Positions 45,413 through 57,880 of a DNA stretch of 64,000 bases are shown piece after piece. Both the position numbers and the translations under genes were made by a program. Under the pieces are notes generated by a model. The model was not told the origin of the DNA, searched no databases, and saw only the letters and a program-made list of their open reading frames with translations. This DNA is from Poa pratensis (Eukaryota > Streptophyta > Magnoliopsida > Poales > Poaceae), in assembly GCA_947311845.1 (NCBI GenBank), contig CAMZMU010000027.1:25388368-25452367 (forward strand), read 5' to 3'. Each line of letters opens with the position of its first letter. The stretch's first letter is position 1.

Positions 45413-45601
45413 GCCGTACCCGATCCACCTCGTCGCGCCCCTCCCACCGGCGCCGCCGCCCGCGATTCCGGGCGTTGGTTTTCGAGGTACGAGTCCCCCT
45501 TTCGTCACCCAGGGATTAGGCAGACACCACCGAGCTCCACAAATTCCGGCCGCGCCATCTGGATCCGTCCCCTGAATCGCAGGGGCTCCTCGTAGAATCG
45601 G

Positions 45602-45613
45602 ATGCGGCCATGA
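45602..45613 (+). promoter_or_regulatory. Minimal uORF overlapping the TBL start codon
   Basis: ATG CGG CCA TGA: a three-codon upstream ORF whose TGA (45611-45613) overlaps the main ATG (45610-45612) by two bases. If the 5' UTR includes 45602, ribosomes would have to skip it or reinitiate at the overlapping ATG. Confidence 0.6.
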
Positions 45614-47891
45614 GTTTGCCGGGGAAGAAGTCTCCGGCCGGGGCAGGCGGGATCCGGCGGTGGCTCTCCACAGTCGTGCTGTCGGTGCTGGCGCTAGTGG
45701 TGACCTTGGCGGCGATTTCGCTCTCGGTTTGCTCGCCCCTCCCTGGGGCGTCGTTACACGAATACCTCACTGTTCCGTTGCTGGTGCAAGAGTCGCAGGG
45801 TGGTCAGGAACCCTTGTCTGAGCGCAGTGCCCAAAGTGGTGCCCTGAATTCGAGCCAGGCGCCTTTGAATACAGGAGAGGCTGGTGACATTGTGCCGGAT
45901 CCAGTTGCTGTTGATGACAAAGTACTGGATTCAGTCGCTACAGATGATACCACACCAAAAATTGAGGAGGGAGCCACCCCTGATGCGTCTGATTTATCCA
46001 GTGATTCTCAAAGGCCTGATCATGGTGAGCTTCTAGTTAATAATTACCTTGTTCAGTTTCTGCACAGCATCTTACAAACATGTATGAAATGTTGCATTTC
46101 ACTGCAGTATACTGATTTATTCACGATAGAGGCATTGCTCGGATACAACTAATTGACATGCGTTATTTGTACAGGTACCTGTGATCTGTATCGTGGGGAG
46201 TGGGTTTTTGATTCGTCTGGCCCGTTGTACACAAACAACTCTTGCCCTATTATCACACAAATGCAGAACTGCCAGGGGAATGGGCGGCCGGATCAAGACT
46301 ACGAGAATTGGAGATGGAAGCCTGAACAGTGCATCCTCCCACGCTTTGATGGAGCTAAGTTCTTGGAGTTAATGAGAGGCAAGACACTTGCCTTTGTTGG
46401 GGACTCAGTGGCACGAAATCAGATGGAATCCCTTCTTTGCATTCTGTGGCAGGTGAGATTCTTCACTGATACTACTAGTGATTTATGTTGTCACTGTAAC
46501 TAGCATACCCAGATGGTTGCTTGTTAATTACTGTTTGTGACCAACTTTATTGACATGTATTATTTTCACTGAAAACTGATTAAGTTAGCTACAAGATCTA
46601 AGACCTTTTGATGAATGATTTAGTTTGAGTTAATGTAAAAGAATCAGATGAAATAATGATACCAGCTCATGTGAGAAGCCTATCAAAACAGCAGAACAGC
46701 TGCTGATGAGCACAAGAGAACGAAATAATTTCCCGCGGTAAAAGCAAAACTAGTTGTTTCTCATCATGCCTTTTATTGAAAGGCATCTTTTGCAATTGCA
46801 ACTTCACTATACTGATTGCTGTTGCTCATCATGTCTTTTACGTAATCCACCGAGAGGAAGTTTTGTGAGGTATAATTGCTCAAAACTATCTATTTTCTCA
46901 AAGTTATGGGGACCCTCACATATTGGGAAATCTTCTCTTATAAAGTATATCTCTAGTATTAAACCAGATTTTTTGTTTATGATGCTTTGTTGATTTTTCA
47001 TTATTCATTATGTATGTCTCGGAAACATGTCCGAATTGGCCACATTATGCGATTCTTTATCTTGACAGCAATGTTGTGTTCTCCTTTTGGCAGGTAGAAA
47101 CCCCAGTAAATCGTGGCAGCCGCAAGTGGAACAGGTGGATCTTCAGGTCAACATCAACAACTATCATCCGCATCTGGTCTTCTTGGTTAGTGCACAGATC
47201 AAGTGAAGCTGTGGGGATCGCTCCTAAGGGTCTTGATAAGGTTTTCCTGGATATACCAGATGAGATGTTCATGGAATATCTACCAACTTTTGACGTGCTT
47301 GTCCTCTCATCTGGACACTGGTTCGCAAAGCGATCAGCTTATATCCTGAATGGCGATGTTGTTGGAGGGCAGCTCTGGTGGCCTCGTCAAGCTGAAAAGA
47401 TGCAGATCAACAACATTGATGCTTTTGGAGTCTCAGTTGAGACTTGTCTGACTACTGTGGCGACTAACCCAAATTTCACAGGTATAGCTGTTCTGCGCAC
47501 ATACTCTCCAGATCATTATGAAAGTGGGGCATGGAACACTGGTGGATCGTGCACCGGGAAGGTTAAGCCCTTGGATGAGGTGGTGAGGAATGGGTACACA
47601 GATACAATGTATGGAAAACAAGTTGCAAGCTTCAGAAAGGCAGTGCAGAATTCCGGGAAACATAGTTCCAAATTGAAATTGATGGACATCACTGAACCCT
47701 TCGCCTTGAGAGCTGATGGGCATCCTGGTCCATTCAGAAGTCCTGACCCAAACAAGAAGACCAAGAGAGGGCCAGATGGAAAGCCTCCACCACAAGATTG
47801 TCTACATTGGTGCATGCCAGGACCTGTCGATACATGGAACGAGATGTTGTTTGAGACTATACGAAGAGAATTGGAGGGAGATAGCAGCTGA
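45610..47891 (+). CDS. TBL: TRICHOME BIREFRINGENCE-LIKE (TBL) polysaccharide O-acetyltransferase, 3 exons
   Basis: Exons 45610-46024, 46175-46452 and 47094-47891 join in phase to 496 residues. Type II membrane topology: a short basic N terminus, one membrane segment (about residues 19-42), a low-complexity stem (45-138), then a PMR5N-type cysteine-rich region (CDLYRGEWVFD, residues 141-151). The catalytic DUF231/PC-esterase domain follows, with the GDS block FVGDSVARNQ (about 213-222) and the DCLHWCMPGPVDTWNE block (D466-H469, the DXXH motif). TBL enzymes sit in the Golgi and transfer O-acetyl groups to wall polysaccharides such as xylan, xyloglucan or pectin. The LSSGHWFAKRS and GAWNTGGSC segments suggest the TBL17/18-like branch, a tentative call. 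The CT-rich leader is split by an insertion, and a tiny uORF overlaps the start. Confidence 0.93.
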
Positions 47892-48546
47892 AGAAAAAGC
47901 TTACCGAGAGTACTTGCCATTATGCGGTACGTTCTGCCACGCTGCTAAACGTCGGTGTATATGAGATAGCTTATGATGTTGTTGTTTTACCACAGATAGG
48001 TAGGACTATAGCTTTAGATGCAAAGAACAGATTAGGAGTGTATTCGCAAAAATTGAGATAGAGAATGGGAGGTTAAGCGGATATTCTTTTTTGGTCGGTT
48101 GGGAGTGGGGGAGGGTGTTGGGCAAGGAATTTAGCTATTGTTGTCCCAAGCTCCTAATCCCTTCGCAAGTGGGATGGAAAACGGTGAGCAATTCATCTGT
48201 ATCTGGAGATATGCGCTAATTTTTGCCTGACACTTGTCCTACAAAACAATTTCTCGCCATTTTTTGTGTGGAACTGAATACCCCATGGCTCAAACTGTTG
48301 TTAAGAGCTTTGTCTGAGTATTTGCAAGGCGCTCGGGTGAAACTGCAAGTTCTGTTCTGCACTACTCTTATTTTCTTGCCATCATTATGGTGGGATTATA
48401 TTCAGATATTGACTATAGAAAGTGCACATATGATGTTGGTCTTGCTTAAATTATGTCTATAGTACTATGACTTTGCTCTGTTGTTGAAAAACGGTATAAC
48501 AAACAAGCACACTAGTCCGACTTTCTTCGGCATCATTTTATAACTA
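47892..48546 (+). other. TBL 3' UTR and downstream spacer
   Basis: No gene recognised. The short frame 48223-48462 has no domain and is probably chance. Confidence 0.5.
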
Positions 48547-48606
48547 CTCCCTCCGTTCCATATTACTTGACACTAAAATGGATGTATCTTGGTGGAACGG
48601 AGGGAG
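48547..48606. mobile_element. 60-bp Stowaway MITE derivative
   Basis: CTCCCTCCGTTCC at the left and its complement GGAACGGAGGGAG at the right, with TA on both sides (48545-48546 and 48607-48608). The short length indicates an internal deletion derivative. Confidence 0.92.
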
Positions 48607-48854
48607 TAGTTAGCTTGGTAGAGGTTGCTTTTTGTTACGAAGATTGTGAACTTTGCAGGCATGTATGGAGTATTGTGCATGCCACTCGTTTGCTGTTAGC
48701 AACAAGGTGATACATCTAGGTCTATCTAAAACCTTTATGTGCACCCAAGGGAGCATATCAAATGTTGAATTATTTTGTGAAAGATAAATGACGGATGGGA
48801 ATGGCCTAACCTCAAGACCTCACATAATTGCCTACTTAATGTACAATGAACTTT

Positions 48855-50399
48855 TTTTTTGAGCTTAAGGTGGTCGATATCCACCGCTCGAATAGATAGA
48901 ATAGAATTGACCCAATTTATAAGGGAAACCGGGCCAAAAACCATACAAACTGTACAATGCACAGACGATGCGACCCGCCGCCCACACGACACAAGTCGAT
49001 CAAACGCCACAACACACACCACCCGTTCCGGAGCCGCCGCCCCGGCGAAGCAACCAGATCGACCTTCGCATTGCCTGAAAGCGATCCAGTCAAGGTCGAC
49101 GAACCCTCCGCCCACACGACACAAGTCGATCAAACGCCACAACACACACCACCCGTTCCGGAGCCGCCGCCCTGGCGAAGCAACCAGATCGACCTTCGCA
49201 TTGCCCGAAAGCGATCCAGTCAAGGTCGACGAACCCTCTGCCCGCGCAGTCTTCATCCAGGTCGCCACCAAAACCACCCTGTTCCGGGGCCGCCGCCCCG
49301 GCGTAGCAACCAGATCGGCCTTCGCATTGCCCGAAGGCGATCCTGACGAGTCGGCGAACTCGCTGCCCATGCAGCACAAGGTTGCCACCCAAACCTCGCT
49401 AGGCCAAGGCCCCGTCCCATAGGACCGTCGCTGTAGAGGAGATCGAGGCCGCCGCCTCGACGTACCACCACTGTCCAGGGTCGCCACCCCGGCATCCGCC
49501 TCCCCCGACCGCCTCCCCCCGACCACAAAGCCAACCTGCCCAACTGCCGCGAAACCGATGCACCGCGAGGGCCAAGAGCTCCAAGGCGACGCCTCCAACA
49601 AGGATGTGACGCGTCCGTCACCGTCGCCCGCTCCGAGGGAGCTTAGGTTTTCACCCGAAGATCTTGGAATCACTCGCGTCGGTCAGAATCGAAACTCCAC
49701 GATGACGCCATCAAGAAGGGAAACGACGCCCGAAGACGCCGCCGTCATCGGCACCGACAGGAGTCAATGCAAAGCTTTCACTCGGAGCCTGACCTGCCCG
49801 CGAAGCAACGGGAGCAGCGAGACAAACACAGGGGCTCTGCCGGCACCTACCAAGATTCTCGCCCCTGCCGTTGCGCGCTAGAAGCCCACCGCCGGAAGCC
49901 CACCGTGGCACCTCCTGCCTCGGCGGTCGCCGCCGCACCTTCTTCCGTGGTCTGGGGCCGCTGCCCCAGCTTCGTCGCCGGCCCGCCAGGCGCCACTAGG
50001 ACCGCCGCACCCGTCGACCAGGCGCCACGGCCGCGGCCCGCCCGACCCAAATCGAGCCCGGGTCGGCCCGCGCAGCCCGTCGCCGGCTGCTGGCGCCCCA
50101 GGACCGCGCTCCCTCCATCCGCTGCGCGCCGGCCAGCTCCGCCCCGGCCAGCCCCGCGCCGGCCGCCCGACGTGCCCGCCATCCACGCCGCGCCTGCGTG
50201 GTGGTTCTCGAGCGGGGAAAAGCAGAAAAATGGCCCCGCCGCCTCCATCCTTGGTCGCGCGCGGCTTTGCCGTCGCTTCCTTCGGCGGGGGCGGTGCGGT
50301 GGCCGGCGGTGGGAGCCCCTGTGGCGGCGGCGGCTAGGGTTCCCCCGTGTCGCCAGGCGCGGGCGACGTGGGGGGTGGGTGTCGGGTCGCGTTGGCTAC
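48855..50399 (-). mobile_element. Poly(A) retroposon in minus orientation with 12-bp target duplication
   Basis: Flanked by ACAATGAACTTT (48843-48854 and 50400-50411). A T-run at the left junction corresponds to a poly(A) tail on the - strand. The body is GC-rich and holds tandem repeats near its 3' side. There is no intact coding domain; the many long frames are composition artefacts. It looks like a non-autonomous LINE-derived element, similar in style to 57887-58696 and 58713-59407. Confidence 0.82.
48981..49370. repeat. Tandem repeats of about 130 bp
   Basis: Units begin at 48981, 49111 and 49241, with a partial diverged unit from about 49367. The first two are nearly identical (CCCACACGACACAAGTCGAT...AAGGTCGACGAACCCTC); the third keeps CGCCGCCCCGGCG and GATCGGCCTTCGCATTGCCC. 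All lie inside the retroposon. Confidence 0.9.
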
Positions 50400-50411
50400 A
50401 CAATGAACTTT

Positions 50412-50580
50412 CTTGTGTGCAAGTACAAAACCTTTGTCTTTCAAGTTCATAATTAATTAACAAGTGCACATGATGTGGACAGTAATTCAGTACTCCAACA
50501 AAGTGTAAAATCCCAAGCACCAGACAAGCTCCTCAACCTCAATAGTTATCAACAACATCAGATCGCCCTGCCTTTATAGC
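50412..50580. repeat. Segment duplicated at 55440-55700
   Basis: Together with 48745-48842 (before the retroposon) this matches about 55440-55690. Shared blocks include CATAATTAATTAACAAGTGCA, GGCCTAACCTCA-like and CAAGACAAGCTC-like stretches. The retroposon therefore entered one copy of an already duplicated segment. Confidence 0.75.
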
Positions 50581-53500
50581 CTTACTAGTTGAATTTGGCG
50601 TGGCGTCACGCCCTTGTTGTTTTTTTTTGTACAATTTTTTTTTGTTAAACAAAATGCTGGCCAAATTGGAATGTTCAAACATGTTTTTGTCTTGTTATGG
50701 ATAGGTAGCATTTTTTGTGAGCATTTTTGAAATATTTTGTAGAATTTTCAAATATTTAGTGGATTTAAATGTTCAAACATGTTTGTATTTCATCGTCAAT
50801 ATTTAATTGAAATCAGAGAAATCCATTTGAATTTGAATCCACATTTGGGGAAAGTTTGTTTGTATGGTGCGGAAATATTGGCCAAATTGAAATGTTCACG
50901 TATATTTGTATTTTGCTATAACTATGTAGCATTTTTTTTAGTCTTTTCGATATATTATATGTAATATCGGAATATTCGCGGCCAAATTGGTGTTTGCAAA
51001 CATATTTTTTATTTTCTTATGAATAGGTAGCATTTTTTGTGAGCATTTTTGATACATTTTGTATTTATATGTAATATCGGAATATTCGCCCAAATGTTGG
51101 CCAAATTGGTGTTTGCAAACATATTTTTTATTTTGTTATGAATAGGTAGCATTTTTTGTGAGCATTTTTGATACATTTTGTATAATATTCAAATATTTAG
51201 TAGTTCGAAATGGTCGAACATGTTTGAATTTCGGCGCAATATTCAATTCATTTTAGGAAAGATGCATTTGAATTACCTCTAAATGGTGACAACATTTGAA
51301 TATTCCAAAAAAATTCTTTAGCATAAGTAGTTTGTATGTATTTTTCTGATTGGTTTGATATATTACTCGTATTTTTCAACGGATATATTCGGAGATATTG
51401 ATTTATACTTTGTTTGAATCTAAAAAATTGGTGAAAGTGGGAAGCTATTCGTATGTTTTTTGTTTTTTTTTTTGTTTTTCAAATGTTCAGATCTGGAAGC
51501 CGTTGAAATTTTTGAAATTTCCAAATTAGAAATCTGATCATATGGCATAAATAGTTAACGTTTATTTTTTCGTGTTAATGTTGATATATTTGTTATATTT
51601 GTGAATACCGTGGTGGGAGAAATTTGAATTTGAAGCTGTACACATTCAAAATTTGTTTAGATTTGAATGTATCGACATTAGAAAGGAGAAGTTTACATTT
51701 ACAAATTGTTTGAATTTCTAAATTGTTAGAAGTTGTTTGTATGTGATTTTTTTAGTGGTTTTTAAATGCTAAGATTTGGAAGGCATTGAAAATCTTAACA
51801 ATTTTAAACTTGAAACTTGATCAAATGATGTAAATAGTCGTCGTTTTTTTGTGTGTTAATGTTTATATGTTTGTCATATTTGTGAATAGTTGGTGAAAAA
51901 ACTTCAAATTTGAAAATGTGTACATTCAAACCCTGAACTCTAAAGTAGGCCCACTTGTCGTAATTCTACCAATTTTTGGAATTGTTGCTGAAAAAAGAGA
52001 AATCTGAGTTGTAGGTCAACAACTGATGTCATGCTCTAAACCCTTTTGGGTACTCCCTGGAATAAAACATCGCGTCTTTCTTCAATTTCTTATGCGGGAT
52101 ATCCAATTAATTAGAATTTAGGTTAAAGAGAGTTTTTTCGTTGTCGTATCCTTTCTTTTTCACGGCTCGATAGAGAATTTGGCAAGCCAATGATTTTTTT
52201 CCTATTTTTCATAATACGGTTGACCACCATGTTAACTAATCGATTACGAAAAATTGGGAATGCAAATAAAGTTTACTGTTAAAAAAGTGTTTATACTTCG
52301 AAATTTGTATTGTTGCGATAGTTTTGATTTTTTTCCCGCGGCATACGTTGTGCTTGCGTGGTAAATTTCAATTTTGGAAATGTGCGCATTTAAAAATGTT
52401 TTGTAGTTTCTAAATATTCATATTTGAAATTTGATTGTATGTCATAAGTAGTTAGCAATTATTTTTTTGTTGCGAATTTTGTGGTATGTTTCTTCATTTA
52501 TATAAATTTAACTGTCGAATTACAGGAAGGTTAGTTCAAAGTGAACATTAATTAGATTCAGCTGCATAATTGTAGGAAGCTCATTCATAGTATTGTTTCT
52601 AAATATTAATCTTTTTGGGTTCATATAATGTATTTAAGGATTTTCTTAAATAACAAAATTAATTCAATAATTGGTGAGAATACGTTATGTGAGCATGCAT
52701 TAAGTTCAATTAAAAATTCATTCCACAATTAGGGGAAATGAATTTGCATTTTCTTTAAATATTTATTAAGGCATGCATTTTGAAATTTAACTACATAATT
52801 AGAGAGTTTTAAGTTATATTACCTCTAAATATGTTAGTGTAATTGAGATCATCAAGTATGGTTCCAAATTGAAATGTGAAATTTGTAAGGAGATGAATTG
52901 ACAATAAATATCCAGTTTTGTGGTCACCGGAGCGTCCGCGCCGGCGAGCAAACGCGGCGGCCAGAGCGAACGACGGCGGCGGCAGTTCCGGCGATTCCGC
53001 CGTGGATGGAGCGTCCCAGCAGGCGGGATATCCAATTAATTAGAATTCAGGTTAAAGAGGGTCTTTTTCGTTGTCGTATCCTTTCTTTTTCACGGCTCGA
53101 TAGAGAATTTGGCAAGCCAATGATTTTTTTCCTGTTTTTCATAATACGGTTGACCACCATGTTAACTAATCGATTACGAAAAATTGGGAATGCAAATAAA
53201 GTTTACTGTTGAAAAAGTGTTTATACTTCGAAATTTGTATTGTTGCGATAGTTTTGATTTTTTTCCCCGCGACATACGTTGTGCTTGCGTGGTAAATTTC
53301 AATTTTGGAAATGTGCGCATTTAAAAATGTTTTGTAGTTTCTAAATATTCATATTTGAAATTTGATTGTATGTCATAAGTAGTTAGCAATTATTTTTTTG
53401 TTGCGAATTTTGTGGTATGTTTCTTCATTTATATAAATTTAACTGTCGAATTACAGGAAGGTTAGTTCAAAGTGAACATTAATTAGATTCAGCTGCATAA

Positions 53501-55070
53501 TTGTAGGAAGCTCATTCATAGTATTGTTTCTAAATATTAATCTTTTTGGGTTCATATAATGTATTTAAGGGTTTTCTTAAATAACAAAATTAATTCAATA
53601 ATTGGTGAGAATACGTTATGTGAGCATGCATTAAGTTCAATTAAAAATTCATTCCACAATTAGGGGAAATGAATTTGCATTTTCTTTAAATATTTATTAA
53701 GGCATGCATTTTGAAATTTAACTACATAATTAGAGAGTTTTAAGTTATATTACCTCTAAATATGTTAGTGTAATTGAAATCATCAAGTATGGTTCCAAAT
53801 TGAAATGTAAAATTTGTAAGGAGATGAATTGTCAATAAATATGTAAGCTCGGTGACAATGGGAGAAAGCAAAGAAAAAGAAAAGAGAATAGAAAAAAATG
53901 AAAACATGTAAAGGAAAAGAAGCAATTTGTCATTTCGAATATCTCCAGATATAATTAGGGAGAATGCAATTTGTGAGCATTCATCAAATTTGATTCAGTG
54001 TAATTAGGGGAAATACTTTTAAATTTGGCAACGCTTACATTTGAAAGTTCCTCGAATTTGGAAATTATTAGAATTATTAAAAAGTTTACGTTTAAAAGTT
54101 GGTTCGATTTCAAAAATTCGTTTAATTGGGAAGATATTCAGATTATAATTACTAACAACGTTTACGGAATGTTAAGTTTTGGAAGACATTTAAAATTTTA
54201 AGAATATTCAAATTTAAAAATTTGATCGTATGGCGTAAATAGACAACATTCATTTTTTTTGTCCACTTTGCTTTATTTTTTCCGCATTTTTATGGTGTGT
54301 AAATTTGAAGCTACTGAATTTGTAATTTTTTTTCCATTTTCTGGAATTTGTATGAGGCAGTGGGGCCCACCTGCTTGGAATTTTGTATTTCCGGTAAAAA
54401 AATTCTGGCAGGCTGGCCCCACGCTGACGTCGTGGTGACGTCAGCTGTGCCCAGGCCTGCCACTGCCGCGACGGCGGCGACCACGGCACGGCCGCGTCCG
54501 CGCGAGCCGGAACGCGTGCGTGGGCGCCCCGGACGCGGCAGGACGCGGAGGGCTCGGGAGCGGCCGCGTCGCTGTTTTGTGGTCACCGAGCGTCCGCGCC
54601 GGCGAGCAAACGCGGCGGCCAGAGCGAACGACGGCGGCGGCAGTTCGGGCGATTCCGCCGTGGATGGAGCGTCCCAGCAGGCGGAAGTCGGCGAGGAGGT
54701 GGAGGAGAGGATGGCGAAGGTCGCCATGTGCGTCGATCTGAGCATGCAGGCGCGTAACGGCGGTGGAGCGCGTCGGCGGCAGCGCGGCGATTCCAGCGTC
54801 GCGCAGAGAAGAAGGAGGGGGGGGGGGGGGTGCAAGGACGCTTTTCCACCGAGGTCCTCGGATGTTTTGGAAATTACGGGTAGGCCCCTGTCTGTGGGAA
54901 AGTGTGGATTGCGGGTTAATTTGTCGAAGTGGGAGGAGCGTTTTTGCAAATTGGTCGCGAGGATGCAGCTGTGTCCGTTCGATCGCTAGTACACGGTGTA
55001 GATCAAAGCACTGTTCAACACTGTAGCTAGAGCGCGGAGAGGCCGCGGATCGGCACTGTTTTATATAGTT
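50581..55070. other. AT-rich repetitive region ending in a GC-rich block
   Basis: 50581-54350 is AT-rich with recurring blocks such as GGTAGCATTTTTTGTGAGC (three times, 50700-51170). 54360-55000 is a GC-rich block open on both strands. It behaves like a non-autonomous transposon, but I could not prove the termini. A large direct repeat lies inside (52094-53842). Confidence 0.5.
52094..53842 (+). repeat. Direct repeat of about 820 bp with a 111-bp foreign spacer
   Basis: Unit 1 52094-52911 and unit 2 53023-53842 are nearly identical (GCGGGATATCCAATTAATTA at the start, AATAAATAT at the end). The spacer 52912-53022 is a near copy of 54574-54684 in the GC-rich block downstream (GTTTTGTGGTCACC...CCCAGCAGGCGG). 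The spacer meets unit 2 at a GCGG shared by both sources. Confidence 0.93.
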
Positions 55071-56690
55071 AGTAATGTTTATATTACCCTCACCGGTCTT
55101 CACATGAAAGTTCAGGGCTATCTTCCCGTCACCATGTAAAGAGAGTGAATGGAGAGAAAGTAGGGCTCCAAACAAATTATATTTTCATCAAGACCCAAGA
55201 GACTAAACATTTTCTTGTGAATTGTGACCCTTCTTAGTCACTAACGTCAATTTGTTTCCGGGAGGAAGATAATATTGTTATATCGGTGGTCATCTGAGCC
55301 TCTTGATCTCATCAGTTAGGTTTCTATAAGCTTGGAATATGCCACAACATGATGGTACATCTGGTCTAGGCCTTTTTGAAACGGAAATACATTGTGAATC
55401 ATAGGAGCATATGCTCCCACCGTTCAAAATCGCGTTTTAAAACCTTTATACACAGCCATGGGAACATATAAAACCAAATGTCAAATATGCCACGAAAGAC
55501 AAATGACTGTTGGAAATGACCTAACCTCACCTATGAAATGATTTTTTTGTGTGAAAGTGCAATGCCCTTGTTAGTGCATAATTAATTAACAAGTGCAAAT
55601 ATGATGTGGCCAGTAATTCAATACTCCAATGATGGACAAATCCAGGCACAAGACAAGCTCTTCAACATCTATGAGAGTGAATGGAAACAAATTATAGGGC
55701 TCCAAGCAAATTATATTCCCATCAAGACCCCAAGAGACTAAACAATGGTCTCGTGATCCGTGACCCTTCTAGAGTCAGTGGTCATCTGAGCCTCGTTTGA
55801 TCTCATCTGTTAGGTTTGTATCTGTGCTTGGAATATGCCACTTGGCCCTTACCTCCATACTCAAAGATCTCCCCAAAAGATTCATATCGTATACTAGATT
55901 GCTACGATATAAAACTCCTGCTATCGTGGCATTACCTTTTATTTCTCTTTTCTTTCGGCACTGCAACACGTTGTTTTCTTGTAGGGTTTGTTTATGCCCT
56001 AGCACACGATCACCGGATGCTATCTGCTCTTCTTTTCGGCAACCACGGGAACAAATCATTAAGCTTACCTAACTGCCAGTACAAATCAGGGTGGCTGTTG
56101 CTAGCAGAATTTCATACCCGAAATGAGATCAACATCTCCGTACGTTTAGACCGGTCATTAATTTTTCACCTCTCACGAAAGGTGTCACGTCAAAGGTGGC
56201 GCTATCACCATTAATTAATTTCTAGAATCGCACACGTGCCGTGTCGTCGCATGCACGGGTCGGTCGGGTCTCTCTCTCCAAGCGCGTGATACACGGTTCA
56301 GTCTGTGGCACGAGCCTAACCTGTGCTCACAAAAAAGAGCAAATTCTGAAGGAAGAGTGAAATTCACCCCGGCCGGATCTGAGGAAAATATCGATCACTG
56401 GAACGAACGGGACAGTTGCCATCGATCCCCATGGACGTACATGGAGCAATGCTCATGGATCACACCTTCAGATTCATGTGCACCAGGACCAGGTGGTGGC
56501 CATCTCTCCCTCCTACACCGGGCTTGACCCAACAGTCCAACACCATATAGGAGTATATTTGTTCAGTCAATATGGCTGAACAACTAACAATGGAGAACCG
56601 GAGATGACTGTACCTAGCTACTACACGTGGCCACTCCACCGACGTGCAAGGACCATTCGAAAGCGAGATCACACCACGATAGACTGGATT
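55071..56690. other. Intergenic region with no recognised gene
   Basis: Contains the duplicate (55440-55700) of the segment around the 48855 retroposon. Frames such as 55797-56214 have no domain and lack splice support. The rest shows nothing I can name. Confidence 0.45.
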
Positions 56691-57553
56691 AGACGACATG
56701 CATGCATGGTCCACGAAAGATTGATGAGAGCCTCCCTCAATTATCGACTATTTTAGGCTCACGATCGAATAGATCGACGCCTCGTCATCAGCTCACCGAT
56801 TGCGCAGCTCTGATCAAAGAGACAACTGGGTCCCACACGCGTTGCATGTGTGAGGAAGGTAGAAGCTAGACGACGCGGCCTCGAGTGGACAGGCCTCGTC
56901 GCTAGCTAGCCATCATTACTCGCTCGCTGCGTTATCCAGCTAGTAACTCTGGATCATACTGGCACCTCCATCCCCATCGCCTTTTCCTTATCCAGCTCTA
57001 CAGTAGTACGTACTGCCCCAATTAGCAAGAATCGATTATCAACAACTGGTGCTAGCTCTAGCTCACTCTTTCGTCGATCCTACGGCCGGGTAGTGTTGTG
57101 AGCTTAATGTTCGTCCGATGTTGGTCGTCAACTAGATTAGACGACGACATGCATGCATGGTCCCTCAATTATCGACTATTTTAGGCTCACGATCGAATAG
57201 ATCGACGCCTCGTCATCAGCTCTGATCAGAGATGGAGAACGGATTGAACAGTGGAGCACCGGGCCCCACACGCGTTGCATGTGTGAAGAATCCGTGGCAA
57301 GAGACTGACGCGGCCTCGAGTGGACAGGCCACCATTACTAGTAGCTCGCTGCGTTATCCAGCTAACTCTGGACCATACTGGCAATTATTTCCTCCATCCC
57401 CATCGCCTTGTCCTTGTCCAGCTCTACAGTAGTACGTACTGCCCCAATTAGCAAAAATCGATTATCAACAACTGGTGCTAGCTCTAGCTCACTGTTTCGT
57501 CGATCCTACGGCCGGGTAGTGTTGTGAGCTGTCCGATGTTGGTCGTGAACTAA
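56691..57553 (+). repeat. Tandem duplication of about 430 bp
   Basis: TTTTAGGCTCACGATCGAAT occurs at about 56750 and 57178. The following sequence is collinear to GGCCGGGTAGTGTTGTGAGC (about 57082 and 57507), with small indels (for example CTAGCTAGC present only in unit 1). Units are about 56691-57139 and 57140-57553. No ORF is shared in frame. Confidence 0.9.
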
Positions 57554-57880
57554 GATAGTTATGAGAGTTATGCTACGTGATGCATGTGGTTCCATGTCTG
57601 TGCTTCCATCCTCAGCCGTGATAACCTTACCACCAAGGAGAAGAGGCTGTCATAGCGGTTGGTTGTTCCGCAGCCAACTAAATATATGCTTACTCTCTCA
57701 TTACTAGATGCATGCATTACTAAATCAAAGCAAGTAGTGCTTCCATATTTTCGTCTGATGCAAGCTAACATATTGCATGCACAACATGGTCTAATGGCTG
57801 GTTTTAGAGACAAGGTCTTCGGCAGCATAATGCCCAATAGGGCAGAAATGGATCCTATCTACCAAACGAGCCCTCGTGAA

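Noticed and set aside
48735..50456. Several long ORFs on both strands
   Set aside because: They lie in a GC-rich poly(A) retroposon with tandem repeats; the translations are repetitive and lack domains.
54311..55175. ORFs of about 210-244 aa on both strands
   Set aside because: GC-rich block of a repetitive region; part of it is copied at 52912-53022. No conserved domain or start context.
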